Notes: generated from the letters alone by a model not told the origin. 6,047 bases of DNA from an uncultured Lachnospiraceae bacterium (GCA_905236275.1 CAJOPI010000366.1:1-6047); one strand, 5' to 3'. Numbered from the stretch's first letter, positions 1-5,992 are shown. Program-made: numbers and translations.

Positions 1-514
1 AATCCCGCCATCCCTCAGTTGCCTTTGACTTCGGCATCGGAGGCATGTTTTCAACAGAAACAAAATTTGCGGGCTCTTCTCCGATCACAGCACATTCTTC
101 TATATATTTATCATAATCATCTTTTATTTCATTTATCTTCTCTTCCGCTTTTCCCCTCAGAACCTGTAGAGTCTTTGCGAAATATTTAGCATATCTCACA
201 CAGGCGGAAGCCATTACAGGCGCGATATTCGGATTTCCCTTTACGACCTTGACAAGATCCTTCGCATCCTTGTAATCATACGAATAAACAGTTGACTCCT
301 CCTCAGCCAGATAATCAAAGGCATAGCTTTCAGACGGCAGAAGCGAAATGCCGAAAACAGTTCCGTTTCCTGCCGGTATCTTAAAGCCCGCCTCGCTGAC
401 AAGCGAAATCTTCCCTTTCAGGAGGACATCAATGGTGTTGATTCCCTCTGACATCGAATGAAGCTTCTCACCTTTTTGAACAATAATTTTACCCATATCT
501 GCACTTACCCCCAT
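1..514 (-). CDS. Cyclic-nucleotide-binding-like domain protein, N-terminal 171 codons (runs off left edge)
   Basis: An open frame on the minus strand starts with ATG at 514 and is uninterrupted to the window edge, so the C-terminus is missing. AAGGGA (521-526 on the plus strand) sits 6 nt before this ATG. A second in-frame ATG at 496 (Met7) has a poorer ribosome binding site. Residues about 8-95 read like the cNMP/Crp beta barrel: alternating hydrophobic strands, IDVLLKGKISLVSE (28-41), then PAGNGTVFGISLLPSES (47-63) in place of the phosphate-binding cassette, and YAFDYLAEEESTVYSY (64-79). The arginine that normally contacts the cyclic phosphate is not seen, so ligand binding is doubtful. Residues about 97-140 look helical and charged, with a Lys/Glu-rich stretch at 116-140 that could form a coiled coil. 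No helix-turn-helix is visible in this part, so calling it a transcription factor is not justified. It is transcribed divergently from the antiporter gene. Confidence 0.72.
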   Translation of the reverse strand, partial: MGVSADMGKIIVQKGEKLHSMSEGINTIDVLLKGKISLVSEAGFKIPAGNGTVFGISLLPSESYAFDYLAEEESTVYSYDYKDAKDLVKVVKGNPNIAPVMASACVRYAKYFAKTLQVLRGKAEEKINEIKDDYDKYIEECAVIGEEPANFVSVENMPPMPKSKATEGWRD

Positions 515-523
515 AATAATTCC

Positions 524-562
524 CTTATATTCTATGATATATTCTTGTCAAGCTTATTACAA
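524..562 (-). promoter_or_regulatory. Candidate leftward promoter for the cNMP-like gene
   Basis: Two overlapping sigma-A type readings exist on the minus strand. In the first, TTGTAA (557-562) is followed after 17 nt by TATCAT (534-539), giving a start near 527 and a very short leader that still includes AAGGGA. In the second, TTGACA (546-551) is followed after 16 nt by TATAAG (524-529), which would start transcription almost at the ATG. The first leaves room for a ribosome binding site, so I prefer it. Sequence match only. Confidence 0.45.
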
Positions 563-588
563 GTGCGAAGTTTTATACATATTGAAAC

Positions 589-622
589 CTCCACTTTACC
601 ACAGAAAAGTATTGAAGTGGAG
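589..622. promoter_or_regulatory. Perfect 8-bp inverted repeat over the nhaC-family promoter, possible operator
   Basis: CTCCACTT (589-596) and AAGTGGAG (615-622) are exact inverted copies separated by 18 bp. The right arm overlaps the -35 element (612-617) of the rightward promoter, a position from which a bound dimer could block RNA polymerase. A 7-bp direct repeat, TATTGAA, also occurs at 580-586 and 610-616, 30 bp apart. The protein that would bind is unknown; the neighbouring cNMP-like protein shows no DNA-binding domain in the visible part. Confidence 0.4.
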
Positions 623-640
623 TGCATAAAATTGTATAAT
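612..640 (+). promoter_or_regulatory. Sigma-A type promoter of the NhaC-family gene
   Basis: TTGAAG (612-617, four of six consensus bases) is followed by a 17-nt spacer and a perfect TATAAT (635-640). Transcription would start near 647, giving a leader of about 30 nt that contains the GGAGG at 663-667. This position also supports starting the coding sequence at 677, since the upstream in-frame ATGs would lie before the transcript start. Confidence 0.7.
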
Positions 641-662
641 TGCAGAATACATAGATTTATAC

Positions 663-667
663 GGAGG
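663..667 (+). promoter_or_regulatory. Ribosome binding site that fixes the NhaC-family start
   Basis: GGAGG lies 9 nt before ATG 677 and has a purine-rich run on both sides. It decides the start: the frame is open back to an ATG at 458, but that extension crosses the promoter and overlaps the divergent gene. Confidence 0.85.
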
Positions 668-676
668 AAAGGGAAA

Positions 677-2179
677 ATGGAAAATTCTATCTTTATAGGA
701 ACCTGGTGGGCTCTGCTCCCGCCGGTCATTGCTATTCTGCTCGCATTCCTGACAAAAGAAGTATACAGTTCTCTCTTTGTAGGAATCATTGTCGGCGCAC
801 TTCTTTACGGTCAGTTCAACCCATGGCTGAGCTTCGAGGCAATTTTCAACATAATGCAGGAAAACATTGACCTGCAGATTGTCATATTCCTTATAATGCT
901 CGGCATGATCGTCGTACTGATGGAGAAGTCCGGCGGTTCGATAGCTTACGGAAGATGGGCTACAAAAAGGATCAAATCAAAAAAGTCCGCCATGCTTGCA
1001 ACAACGCTTCTCGGCGTGCTTATTTTCGTTGATGACTACTTCAACTGTCTCACAGTCGGCTCAGTAATGAGACCCGTAACCGACAGATACAAGGTTTCAA
1101 GGGCAAAGCTTGCATATATAATTGATGCAACCGCTGCCCCTATCTGCATCATCGCGCCAATTTCCAGCTGGGCTGCGGCAGTAAACTCTTACGTACCGGA
1201 GGACGCAGGCATAACGGGATTCCAGCTTTTCATAAGCACTATACCCTTTAACCTTTATGCAATACTTACGCTTTTCATGGTAATTTACCTGAGCATAACA
1301 GGCATAGAGTTCGGTCTTATGAAAAAACACGAGGAAAATGCAGAAAAGGGCGACCTCTTTACAGACCACGAGGGCGATTTCGAGCAGGGCGAATCAATCA
1401 CTATGAACGAGCATGGTCATGTGCTTGACCTCATTGCTCCCACCCTTATGCTTATATTTTCTGCCGTAGGCGCAATGATATATACAGGCTTCTTAAACGG
1501 CGGCGTAAATATCCAGGATGCCTTTGCCAACTGCAGTTCTTCCGAAAGCCTTATCTTCTCGACCTTTATGACGCTTATATTCATGTTCATAATTTATGTT
1601 CCGAGAAAGGTTGTCAGCTTCAAGGACTATATGGACAGCTTTATAACAGGCTTCAAGCTCATGATACCCGCTATAGCAATCCTTACTTTTGCATGGACTC
1701 TTAAGGGCGTTACGCAGGCACTCGGTATCACAGATTTCGTAAGTAACCTTGTAGGAAACGGCTCCTTTATCGCAACCTTTGTCCCTGTGATAATGTTTGC
1801 CATAGCAATATTTATATCCTTCTCGACAGGAACCTCATGGGGAACTTTCGCAATACTTGTTCCGATCGTCGTATCAATCTTCTCAGGCAGCGATCTGCAA
1901 ATGATGATTATATCCGTATCGGCTGTACTCGCAGGCGCAGTCTGCGGCGACCATATTTCACCGATTTCAGATACCACGATAATGTCCTCCGCAGGAGCCC
2001 AATGTTACCACATGAACCACGTTTCAACCCAGATGCAGTACGCCATGGTGCCCGTCGTAGCCTGCGTTATCGGCTACATAGTCGCAGGCTTCAGCCGGAA
2101 CGCCATTGCCTCACTGATCGTCGGATTACTTATCGTAGTAATCGAACTCTTCATTCTTAAGAAAAAAGAGACAGCGTAA
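677..2179 (+). CDS. NhaC-family Na+/H+ antiporter (integral membrane)
   Basis: The 500-residue protein is strongly hydrophobic, with about a dozen predicted membrane segments, and fits the NhaC family (TC 2.A.35) in length and motifs. Visible marks are VDDYFNCLTVG (118-128), RPVTDRYKVSRAKLAYIIDA (132-151) followed by TAAP, SFSTGTSWGTFAI (381-393) and GDHISPISDTTIMSSAGA (424-441). The acidic, serine and threonine residues in these conserved segments are the likely cation-handling sites. A hydrophilic, acid- and His-containing loop spans about 215-248 and is probably cytoplasmic. Family members exchange external H+ for internal Na+; some, such as Bacillus MleN, couple this to malate/lactate exchange, and others may carry amino acids. 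The substrate therefore cannot be fixed from sequence, and I give no symbol. The gene has its own promoter and terminator and looks monocistronic. Na+ extrusion would complement the Na+-coupled transporter encoded convergently next door, which is inference. Confidence 0.9.
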   Translation: MENSIFIGTWWALLPPVIAILLAFLTKEVYSSLFVGIIVGALLYGQFNPWLSFEAIFNIMQENIDLQIVIFLIMLGMIVVLMEKSGGSIAYGRWATKRIKSKKSAMLATTLLGVLIFVDDYFNCLTVGSVMRPVTDRYKVSRAKLAYIIDATAAPICIIAPISSWAAAVNSYVPEDAGITGFQLFISTIPFNLYAILTLFMVIYLSITGIEFGLMKKHEENAEKGDLFTDHEGDFEQGESITMNEHGHVLDLIAPTLMLIFSAVGAMIYTGFLNGGVNIQDAFANCSSSESLIFSTFMTLIFMFIIYVPRKVVSFKDYMDSFITGFKLMIPAIAILTFAWTLKGVTQALGITDFVSNLVGNGSFIATFVPVIMFAIAIFISFSTGTSWGTFAILVPIVVSIFSGSDLQMMIISVSAVLAGAVCGDHISPISDTTIMSSAGAQCYHMNHVSTQMQYAMVPVVACVIGYIVAGFSRNAIASLIVGLLIVVIELFILKKKETA

Positions 2180-2194
2180 AATGCTGTCTCTTTT
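2164..2194. terminator. Bidirectional Rho-independent terminator shared by two convergent genes
   Basis: AAAAGAGACAGC (2164-2175) and GCTGTCTCTTTT (2183-2194) form a perfect 12-bp stem with a 7-nt loop. Read leftward, the hairpin ends in six Ts, a good terminator for the NSS gene, which stops 3 bp outside the stem. Read rightward, it ends in TTTTCT, adequate for the NhaC-family gene. The left arm is inside the last codons of the NhaC-family gene and its TAA stop (2177-2179) is in the loop. Confidence 0.88.
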
Positions 2195-2197
2195 CTA

Positions 2198-3547
2198 TCA
2201 CAATCCCTGAATAATTATAACGATCAGCAGAACCGGCAGTAATGTACAAAAATAATACTTTAACCCGCGCGGAACCCTCACACCCTCACCGGTGTTCGCC
2301 TCTTCCAGAAAATTATCAAATCCCCATCCCCATTTAGTCACACAGAAAACCAGATAGATCAGCGAACCTATAGGAAGAATAAGACTGCTCACAAGATAAT
2401 CCTCACTGTCGAGAATATCTCTGCCGTCTATCAGACTTACCCCCTTCCAGAGATTATATCCCAGAGCACAGGGAATGCCGCCAAGAAGCAAAAGGATAAA
2501 ATTTATGAAGGAGGACTTTTTTCTGTCCCATCCAAAATTATCAATACCTGCCGCTATCAGATTTTCGAAAACGGCTATGACCGTCGACATACTTGCGAAG
2601 GTCATAAAAAGGAAAAAGAGGCTACCCCATATCCTTCCGCCCTCCATATGAACAAAAACCTGCGGAAGAGTTATGAAAATCAGCGAAGGACCCGCACCGG
2701 TCTCAACATTGTAAGAGAAACAGGCGGGAAAGATAATAAGTCCCGAAACTATGGCAACAAAAGTATCCAGCAGACATATCCTCAGGGCTTCTCCGCCAAG
2801 CGAATAGTCCTTAGACATATAGCTTCCGAAAATCGCCATGGAACCCATTCCGACAGATAAAGTGAAGAAGCTCTGGCTCATTGCCGCAGCGATAACCTTT
2901 CCTATTCCTATATTCTGCGCTCTTTCAAAGGACGGAAGAAGATAAAACTTTATCCCCTCTGCCGCCCCGCTCATGGTAAAGCTGTGAAAGGCAAGAAGCA
3001 GGATAAGAAGCAAAAGCCCCAGCATCATAATCTTTGTAATTTTCTCAATTCCGGCCTGAAGTCCCATGCTGCATACCACGCAGCCTATGACAACGGTTAT
3101 CGCCATAAAGAAAAGCATCTGTGCAGGTGACGAAAGCATCTCATTAAAAACAGCCTCGACACCGCTGCCATCCACTTTTTCAAAGCTGCCGCCTATGAAT
3201 TTCACAACATAATTCAGCATCCAGCCGGAAACCGTCGTGTAATACATCATCAGAAGGAAATTTCCCAGAATGCATACCCAGCCATGAATATGCCATTTGC
3301 TCCCCTTCTTTTCAAGGGTTTTGTAAGCTTCAACAGCACTCTTTCTGCTTCCCCTGCCTAACGCAAGCTCCATTATAAGTATAGGTGCGCCCATTATCAA
3401 AAGAAAGAGCAGGTAGAGTAATACAAAAAGTCCTCCTCCATTCTGACCCGTCACATAAGGAAACTTCCATACATTTCCTATTCCAATGGCACAGCCTGCA
3501 CTAACCAGTAAAAATCCTATTCTCGAACCAAAACTTTCTCTATTCAT
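2198..3547 (-). CDS. Sodium:neurotransmitter symporter (NSS/SNF) family transporter, probably amino acid:Na+
   Basis: The 449-residue protein has about 11 predicted membrane helices, the form seen in bacterial members such as MhsT and Tyt1; LeuT and animal members have 12. Helix 1 has SAGCAIGIGNVWKFPY (16-31) followed by GQNGGGLF. Aligned by eye to LeuT, Na1 ligands map to Ala20, Asn25, Thr229 and Asp261 (LeuT Asn286); Na2 ligands map to Gly18, Ala318, Ser321 and Thr322. Helix 3 carries Tyr103 (LeuT Tyr108) and the unwound part of helix 6 is FTLSVGMG (228-235). The TGAGPSLIFITLP loop (283-295) is family-typical. It should take up an amino acid with Na+; the substrate cannot be named. The N-terminus fits the family, but the ribosome binding site is weak: only purine-rich GAGAAAGAGAA upstream. 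It lies downstream of glnN on the same strand, behind a strong terminator, with no good promoter of its own. Confidence 0.93.
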   Translation of the reverse strand: MNRESFGSRIGFLLVSAGCAIGIGNVWKFPYVTGQNGGGLFVLLYLLFLLIMGAPILIMELALGRGSRKSAVEAYKTLEKKGSKWHIHGWVCILGNFLLMMYYTTVSGWMLNYVVKFIGGSFEKVDGSGVEAVFNEMLSSPAQMLFFMAITVVIGCVVCSMGLQAGIEKITKIMMLGLLLLILLLAFHSFTMSGAAEGIKFYLLPSFERAQNIGIGKVIAAAMSQSFFTLSVGMGSMAIFGSYMSKDYSLGGEALRICLLDTFVAIVSGLIIFPACFSYNVETGAGPSLIFITLPQVFVHMEGGRIWGSLFFLFMTFASMSTVIAVFENLIAAGIDNFGWDRKKSSFINFILLLLGGIPCALGYNLWKGVSLIDGRDILDSEDYLVSSLILPIGSLIYLVFCVTKWGWGFDNFLEEANTGEGVRVPRGLKYYFCTLLPVLLIVIIIQGL

Positions 3548-3598
3548 AAATATTTATTCTCTTTCTCTTTTTTATTCTTCTCCCTCTGCCTTTTCGAC
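3548..3598 (-). other. Purine-rich leader of the NSS gene without a clear promoter
   Basis: On the minus strand this stretch is almost all A and G (GGCAGAGGGAGAAGAA and AAAAAAGAGAAAGAGAA). The GAGGGAG element is about 36 nt from the ATG, too far for a normal ribosome binding site. TTGTCG with AATAAA 18 nt later is the best promoter-like pair and is poor. Expression may come from this weak promoter or from read-through of the glnN terminator. Confidence 0.35.
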
Positions 3599-3644
3599 AA
3601 AAAAAACTTTTTGGCACGATTAAGCCCAAGTGCCAAAAAGTTTT
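3599..3644 (-). terminator. Strong Rho-independent terminator of glnN
   Basis: The arms at 3603-3617 and 3630-3644 are perfectly complementary over 15 bp, with core CTTTTTGGCAC/GTGCCAAAAAG and a 12-nt loop. Read on the minus strand the core is followed by eight Ts (3599-3606). It starts 23 nt after the glnN stop and so separates glnN from the NSS gene. Read on the plus strand the hairpin ends in only four Ts, but there is no plus-strand gene here to terminate. Confidence 0.92.
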
Positions 3645-3656
3645 CAGCAATTCCAA

Positions 3657-3674
3657 TAAGATAGGATTATCTTA
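3657..3674. other. Small inverted repeat spanning the glnN stop codon
   Basis: TAAGATA (3657-3663) and TATCTTA (3668-3674) are a perfect 7-bp inverted repeat with a 4-nt GGAT spacer. The glnN stop codon (3667-3669) lies across the loop and stem. The stem has only one GC pair, so RNA stability would be low, and there is no U tract. Function unknown. Confidence 0.4.
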
Positions 3675-5775
3675 ACGAGAAAAGTATATCCCCATAAGTA
3701 GGATAAGGCAGGTAGCCGTCAGGAATGATTGCCTCGGCTTTATCGACAGCCTTTCTCAGCTCCTCCATGTCCTTAAGTATCGTATCATGGTAGAAGTGCG
3801 CTGTCTCCAGCGTATCCGTCATCGCCTCTGCTTTCCTTGTATCAGCCTTCAGTACGTCAAGCTGTGTGCAGATTCTCTCAGAGGTATCATCAAGAGTTGA
3901 TATGATCCTCTCCTCATAAGTGCACTTCATATTCGGAGAAAATCTCTTCTTATCGAGAGCCTCAACGGTTATATCCTTCATATATTTTACAAGACCCGCC
4001 GTAAAGTCCTTCCTTACCATTTCCTGCATGGCAAGCGACTCGATATGTATGGTCTTTACATAATTTTCAAGGAAAATCTCATATCTTGACGAAAGCTCTT
4101 CCTTCGTAAATATGCGATGCCTCTCGAAAAGCGAGATATTCTTCTCATCAAGAAGATGAGGCATTGCATCCGGAAGGGAAACAAGATTGTAAAGACCGCG
4201 TCTCTCAGCCTCTTCTATCCACTCATCGGTATAGCCGTTTCCGTTAAATATAACCTTTTTATGCTCTTTAAGAAGCTTTTTCAGTAATTTATCAAGCTCC
4301 TCCTCAAACTTATCCTCACTGACATTTTCAAGTGCCTCGTATATATTCCTTAAAGCATCTGCAACGGCAGTATTCAGGACAACGTTCGGGTCAGATATCG
4401 AAAGCGAGCTTCCGGGCATACGGAACTCGAATTTATTCCCGGTAAAGGCGAAAGGTGAGGTACGGTTACGGTCCGTATTATCCTGAGTAAAATGGGGAAG
4501 AACCCTTGCAATGCCCATCTGCTTTTTCTCGGAGGATACGAAATCAGTTCCTTCCTCTAACGATTTAAGCTGGGCTGCAAGCTCATCTCCTACAAATATC
4601 GAAATAACAGCCGGAGGAGCCTCGTTCGCACCAAGTCTGTGGTCATTTCCCGCAGTGGCAACGGATATCCTCATGAGGTCTGCATAATCATCAACCGCGG
4701 AAATAACAGCAAGGAGAAATACCATGAATATCCTGTTTTCCTCAGGAGTCTTTCCGGGCTTCAAAAGGTTCTCTCCGGTATCGGTAACGATTGACCAGTT
4801 ATCATGCTTACCGCTTCCGTTAACACCCTCAAAAGGCTTTTCATGAAGGAGACATGCAAAATTGTGCTTATCAGCAATCTTCTTCATTATCTCCATTGTA
4901 AGCTGGTTGTGGTCAACTGCTACATTTGCCGTCTCGAATACGGGAGCCAGCTCATGCTGTGCCGGAGCAACCTCGTTGTGCTTTGTTTTTGCAGGAACCC
5001 CGAGCTTCCAGAGTTCTTCATCAAGGTCATGCATAAAGCTTGCAACCTTCGGCTTTAATACTCCGAAATAATGATCCTCCATCTCCTGTCCTTTAGGTGC
5101 AGCAGCCCCGATAAGGGTGCGTCCCGTCAGAAGAAGGTCTTTTCTTTTCTTATATAAATCCTTATCGATAAGGAAATATTCCTGTTCCGCTCCAACAGTA
5201 ATGTCGATCCTGTTAACCTCTGTCTTGCCCAGAAGATGCAGAACCTTCACCGCCTCACGATTTATGGTTTCCATCGAACGCAGAAGCGGAGTCTTCTTAT
5301 CAAGAGCCTGTCCGCCATAAGAGCAGAAAGCCGTAGGAATATAAAGCGAACCGTCCTTGATAAATGCCGGTGAGCTCGGATCCCATGCCGTATAGCCTCT
5401 TGCTTCAAAGGTTGCCCTCAACCCCCCTGAAGGAAAGCTCGACGCATCAGGTTCTCCCTTTACAAGTTCCTTGCCGGAAAACTCCATTATCACTCCGCCT
5501 GTAGGTTCAGGTGAGATGAAGCTGTCATGTTTTTCAGCTGTAAGACCCGTCATCGGCTGAAACCAATGTGTAAAATGCGTGGCACCATGCTCTATGGCCC
5601 AATTCTTCATAATAGCCGCAACGCTGTTTGCAACTTCAAGTTCAAGATGGCTTCCGCGCTGGATAGTCTTTCTGACTGCCCTGTAGATATCCTTGGGCAG
5701 ACGCTCTCTCATAACCGAATCATTAAATACAAGACAGCCAAACATCTCCGGTACTGATTTTGTCTCTTCCGACAT
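3667..5775 (-). CDS. glnN: Type III glutamine synthetase (GSIII)
   Basis: The 702-residue enzyme makes glutamine from glutamate, ammonia and ATP in the cytoplasm, the entry point of ammonia into amino acids. Length matches GSIII (about 700-730), well above types I and II. Visible marks are the N-terminal GSIII segment FEARGYTAWDP (123-133), GAEQEYFLID (195-204) with metal-binding glutamates, KHNEVAPAQHELAP (265-278), NGSGKHDNWS (319-328), GNDHRLGANEAPP (376-388) and NRTSPFAFTGNKFEFRMPGS (437-456). The last includes the catalytic-site glutamate and arginine region. The C-terminus ends in the family-typical YPTYGDILF (691-699). All expected active-site motifs are intact. AGGAGGG (5780-5786) lies 4 nt before ATG 5775. 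The gene has its own promoter and strong terminator. Type III enzymes form dodecamers in the cases studied. No adenylylation motif of type I is expected, so control is probably transcriptional, fitting the dyads upstream. Confidence 0.97.
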   Translation of the reverse strand: MSEETKSVPEMFGCLVFNDSVMRERLPKDIYRAVRKTIQRGSHLELEVANSVAAIMKNWAIEHGATHFTHWFQPMTGLTAEKHDSFISPEPTGGVIMEFSGKELVKGEPDASSFPSGGLRATFEARGYTAWDPSSPAFIKDGSLYIPTAFCSYGGQALDKKTPLLRSMETINREAVKVLHLLGKTEVNRIDITVGAEQEYFLIDKDLYKKRKDLLLTGRTLIGAAAPKGQEMEDHYFGVLKPKVASFMHDLDEELWKLGVPAKTKHNEVAPAQHELAPVFETANVAVDHNQLTMEIMKKIADKHNFACLLHEKPFEGVNGSGKHDNWSIVTDTGENLLKPGKTPEENRIFMVFLLAVISAVDDYADLMRISVATAGNDHRLGANEAPPAVISIFVGDELAAQLKSLEEGTDFVSSEKKQMGIARVLPHFTQDNTDRNRTSPFAFTGNKFEFRMPGSSLSISDPNVVLNTAVADALRNIYEALENVSEDKFEEELDKLLKKLLKEHKKVIFNGNGYTDEWIEEAERRGLYNLVSLPDAMPHLLDEKNISLFERHRIFTKEELSSRYEIFLENYVKTIHIESLAMQEMVRKDFTAGLVKYMKDITVEALDKKRFSPNMKCTYEERIISTLDDTSERICTQLDVLKADTRKAEAMTDTLETAHFYHDTILKDMEELRKAVDKAEAIIPDGYLPYPTYGDILFSLR

Positions 5776-5798
5776 TATTCCCTCCTAATTACAAAAAC

Positions 5799-5810
5799 AA
5801 AACATGTTTT
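5799..5810. promoter_or_regulatory. Perfect 12-bp palindrome in the glnN leader
   Basis: AAAACATGTTTT is an exact palindrome between the predicted glnN start of transcription (near 5830) and its ribosome binding site. The position would suit a repressor acting as a roadblock. In RNA it has no loop, so a DNA site is more likely than a hairpin. The binding protein is unknown. Confidence 0.4.
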
Positions 5811-5836
5811 TCCAATCACTGAATACACTATTGTTT

Positions 5837-5865
5837 AGATTAGCTTGAAAGATAAGCCTTGTCAA
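5837..5865 (-). promoter_or_regulatory. Candidate glnN promoter
   Basis: On the minus strand a perfect TTGACA (5860-5865) is followed by a 17-nt spacer and TAATCT (5837-5842), which matches the -10 consensus at only three of six positions. Transcription would start near 5830, giving a leader of about 55 nt. A strong -35 with a weak -10 is compatible with regulated use. Confidence 0.55.
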
Positions 5866-5904
5866 GCATTTCTTTCCTGCTTTAAACCGTCAGAAAATCG
5901 CAGA

Positions 5905-5928
5905 TTGTATTTTTGTAAATACTTACAA
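5905..5928. promoter_or_regulatory. Nested inverted repeats, possible operator between divergent promoters
   Basis: TTGTAA (5913-5918) and TTACAA (5923-5928) are perfect inverted copies around ATAC. An overlapping second dyad, GTATTT (5907-5912) and AAATAC (5917-5922), surrounds TTGT. TTGTA is also directly repeated at 5905 and 5913, 8 bp apart. The block lies about 75-98 bp upstream of the predicted glnN start and 71-94 bp upstream of the rightward start, positions suited to an activator or shared regulator. The spacing does not fit the Bacillus GlnR/TnrA site. Confidence 0.45.
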
Positions 5929-5963
5929 TAAATTATTATTTTTTCAAAACCTTTTGTTAAAAT

Positions 5964-5992
5964 TTGATAAATTAATCATAAAGTGTTATACT
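5964..5992 (+). promoter_or_regulatory. Rightward sigma-A type promoter for a gene beyond the window
   Basis: TTGATA (5964-5969) and TATACT (5987-5992) each match consensus at five of six positions and are 17 nt apart; the upstream sequence is AT-rich. Transcription would start near 5999. No ribosome binding site or open reading frame follows before the right edge, so the transcript has a leader of at least about 49 nt. Confidence 0.65.

Noticed and set aside
458..676. N-terminal extension of the NhaC-family protein by 73 residues back to ATG 458
   Set aside because: The extension overlaps the divergent gene and the promoter (612-640), has a non-family composition, and ATG 677 has GGAGG 9 nt upstream and begins where the family begins.
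1097..1977. Minus-strand open frames inside the NhaC-family gene (1097-1369 and 1627-1977)
   Set aside because: They are antisense to a clear family member, show no recognisable protein and no ribosome binding site of note.
1837..2160. Plus-strand frame-shifted open frame of 107 codons inside the NhaC-family gene
   Set aside because: Its arginine-rich composition is what a shifted frame of a membrane protein gene gives; the real frame is intact across it.
2648..2860. Plus-strand open frame opposite the NSS gene
   Set aside because: It lies antisense to strongly conserved transporter sequence and resembles no protein I know.
4804..5757. Several plus-strand open frames opposite glnN (4804-5058, 4862-5071, 5117-5320, 5527-5757)
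   Set aside because: All lie antisense to conserved glutamine synthetase motifs; they are explained by base composition of that gene.
5776..5830. ANTAR antiterminator double hairpin in the glnN leader, as known for some clostridial nitrogen genes
   Set aside because: No pair of stems with hexanucleotide loops can be drawn in the roughly 55-nt leader.
5889..5899. CodY-like half site CAGAAAAT upstream of glnN
   Set aside because: Only one half of the AATTTTCWGAAAATT consensus matches; four mismatches in the full 15-mer is too weak in AT-rich sequence.
5965..5978. FNR/CRP-like TGAT-N6-ATCA in the rightward promoter
   Set aside because: It has too few matching bases for a CRP site and the wrong spacing for TTGAT-N4-ATCAA.
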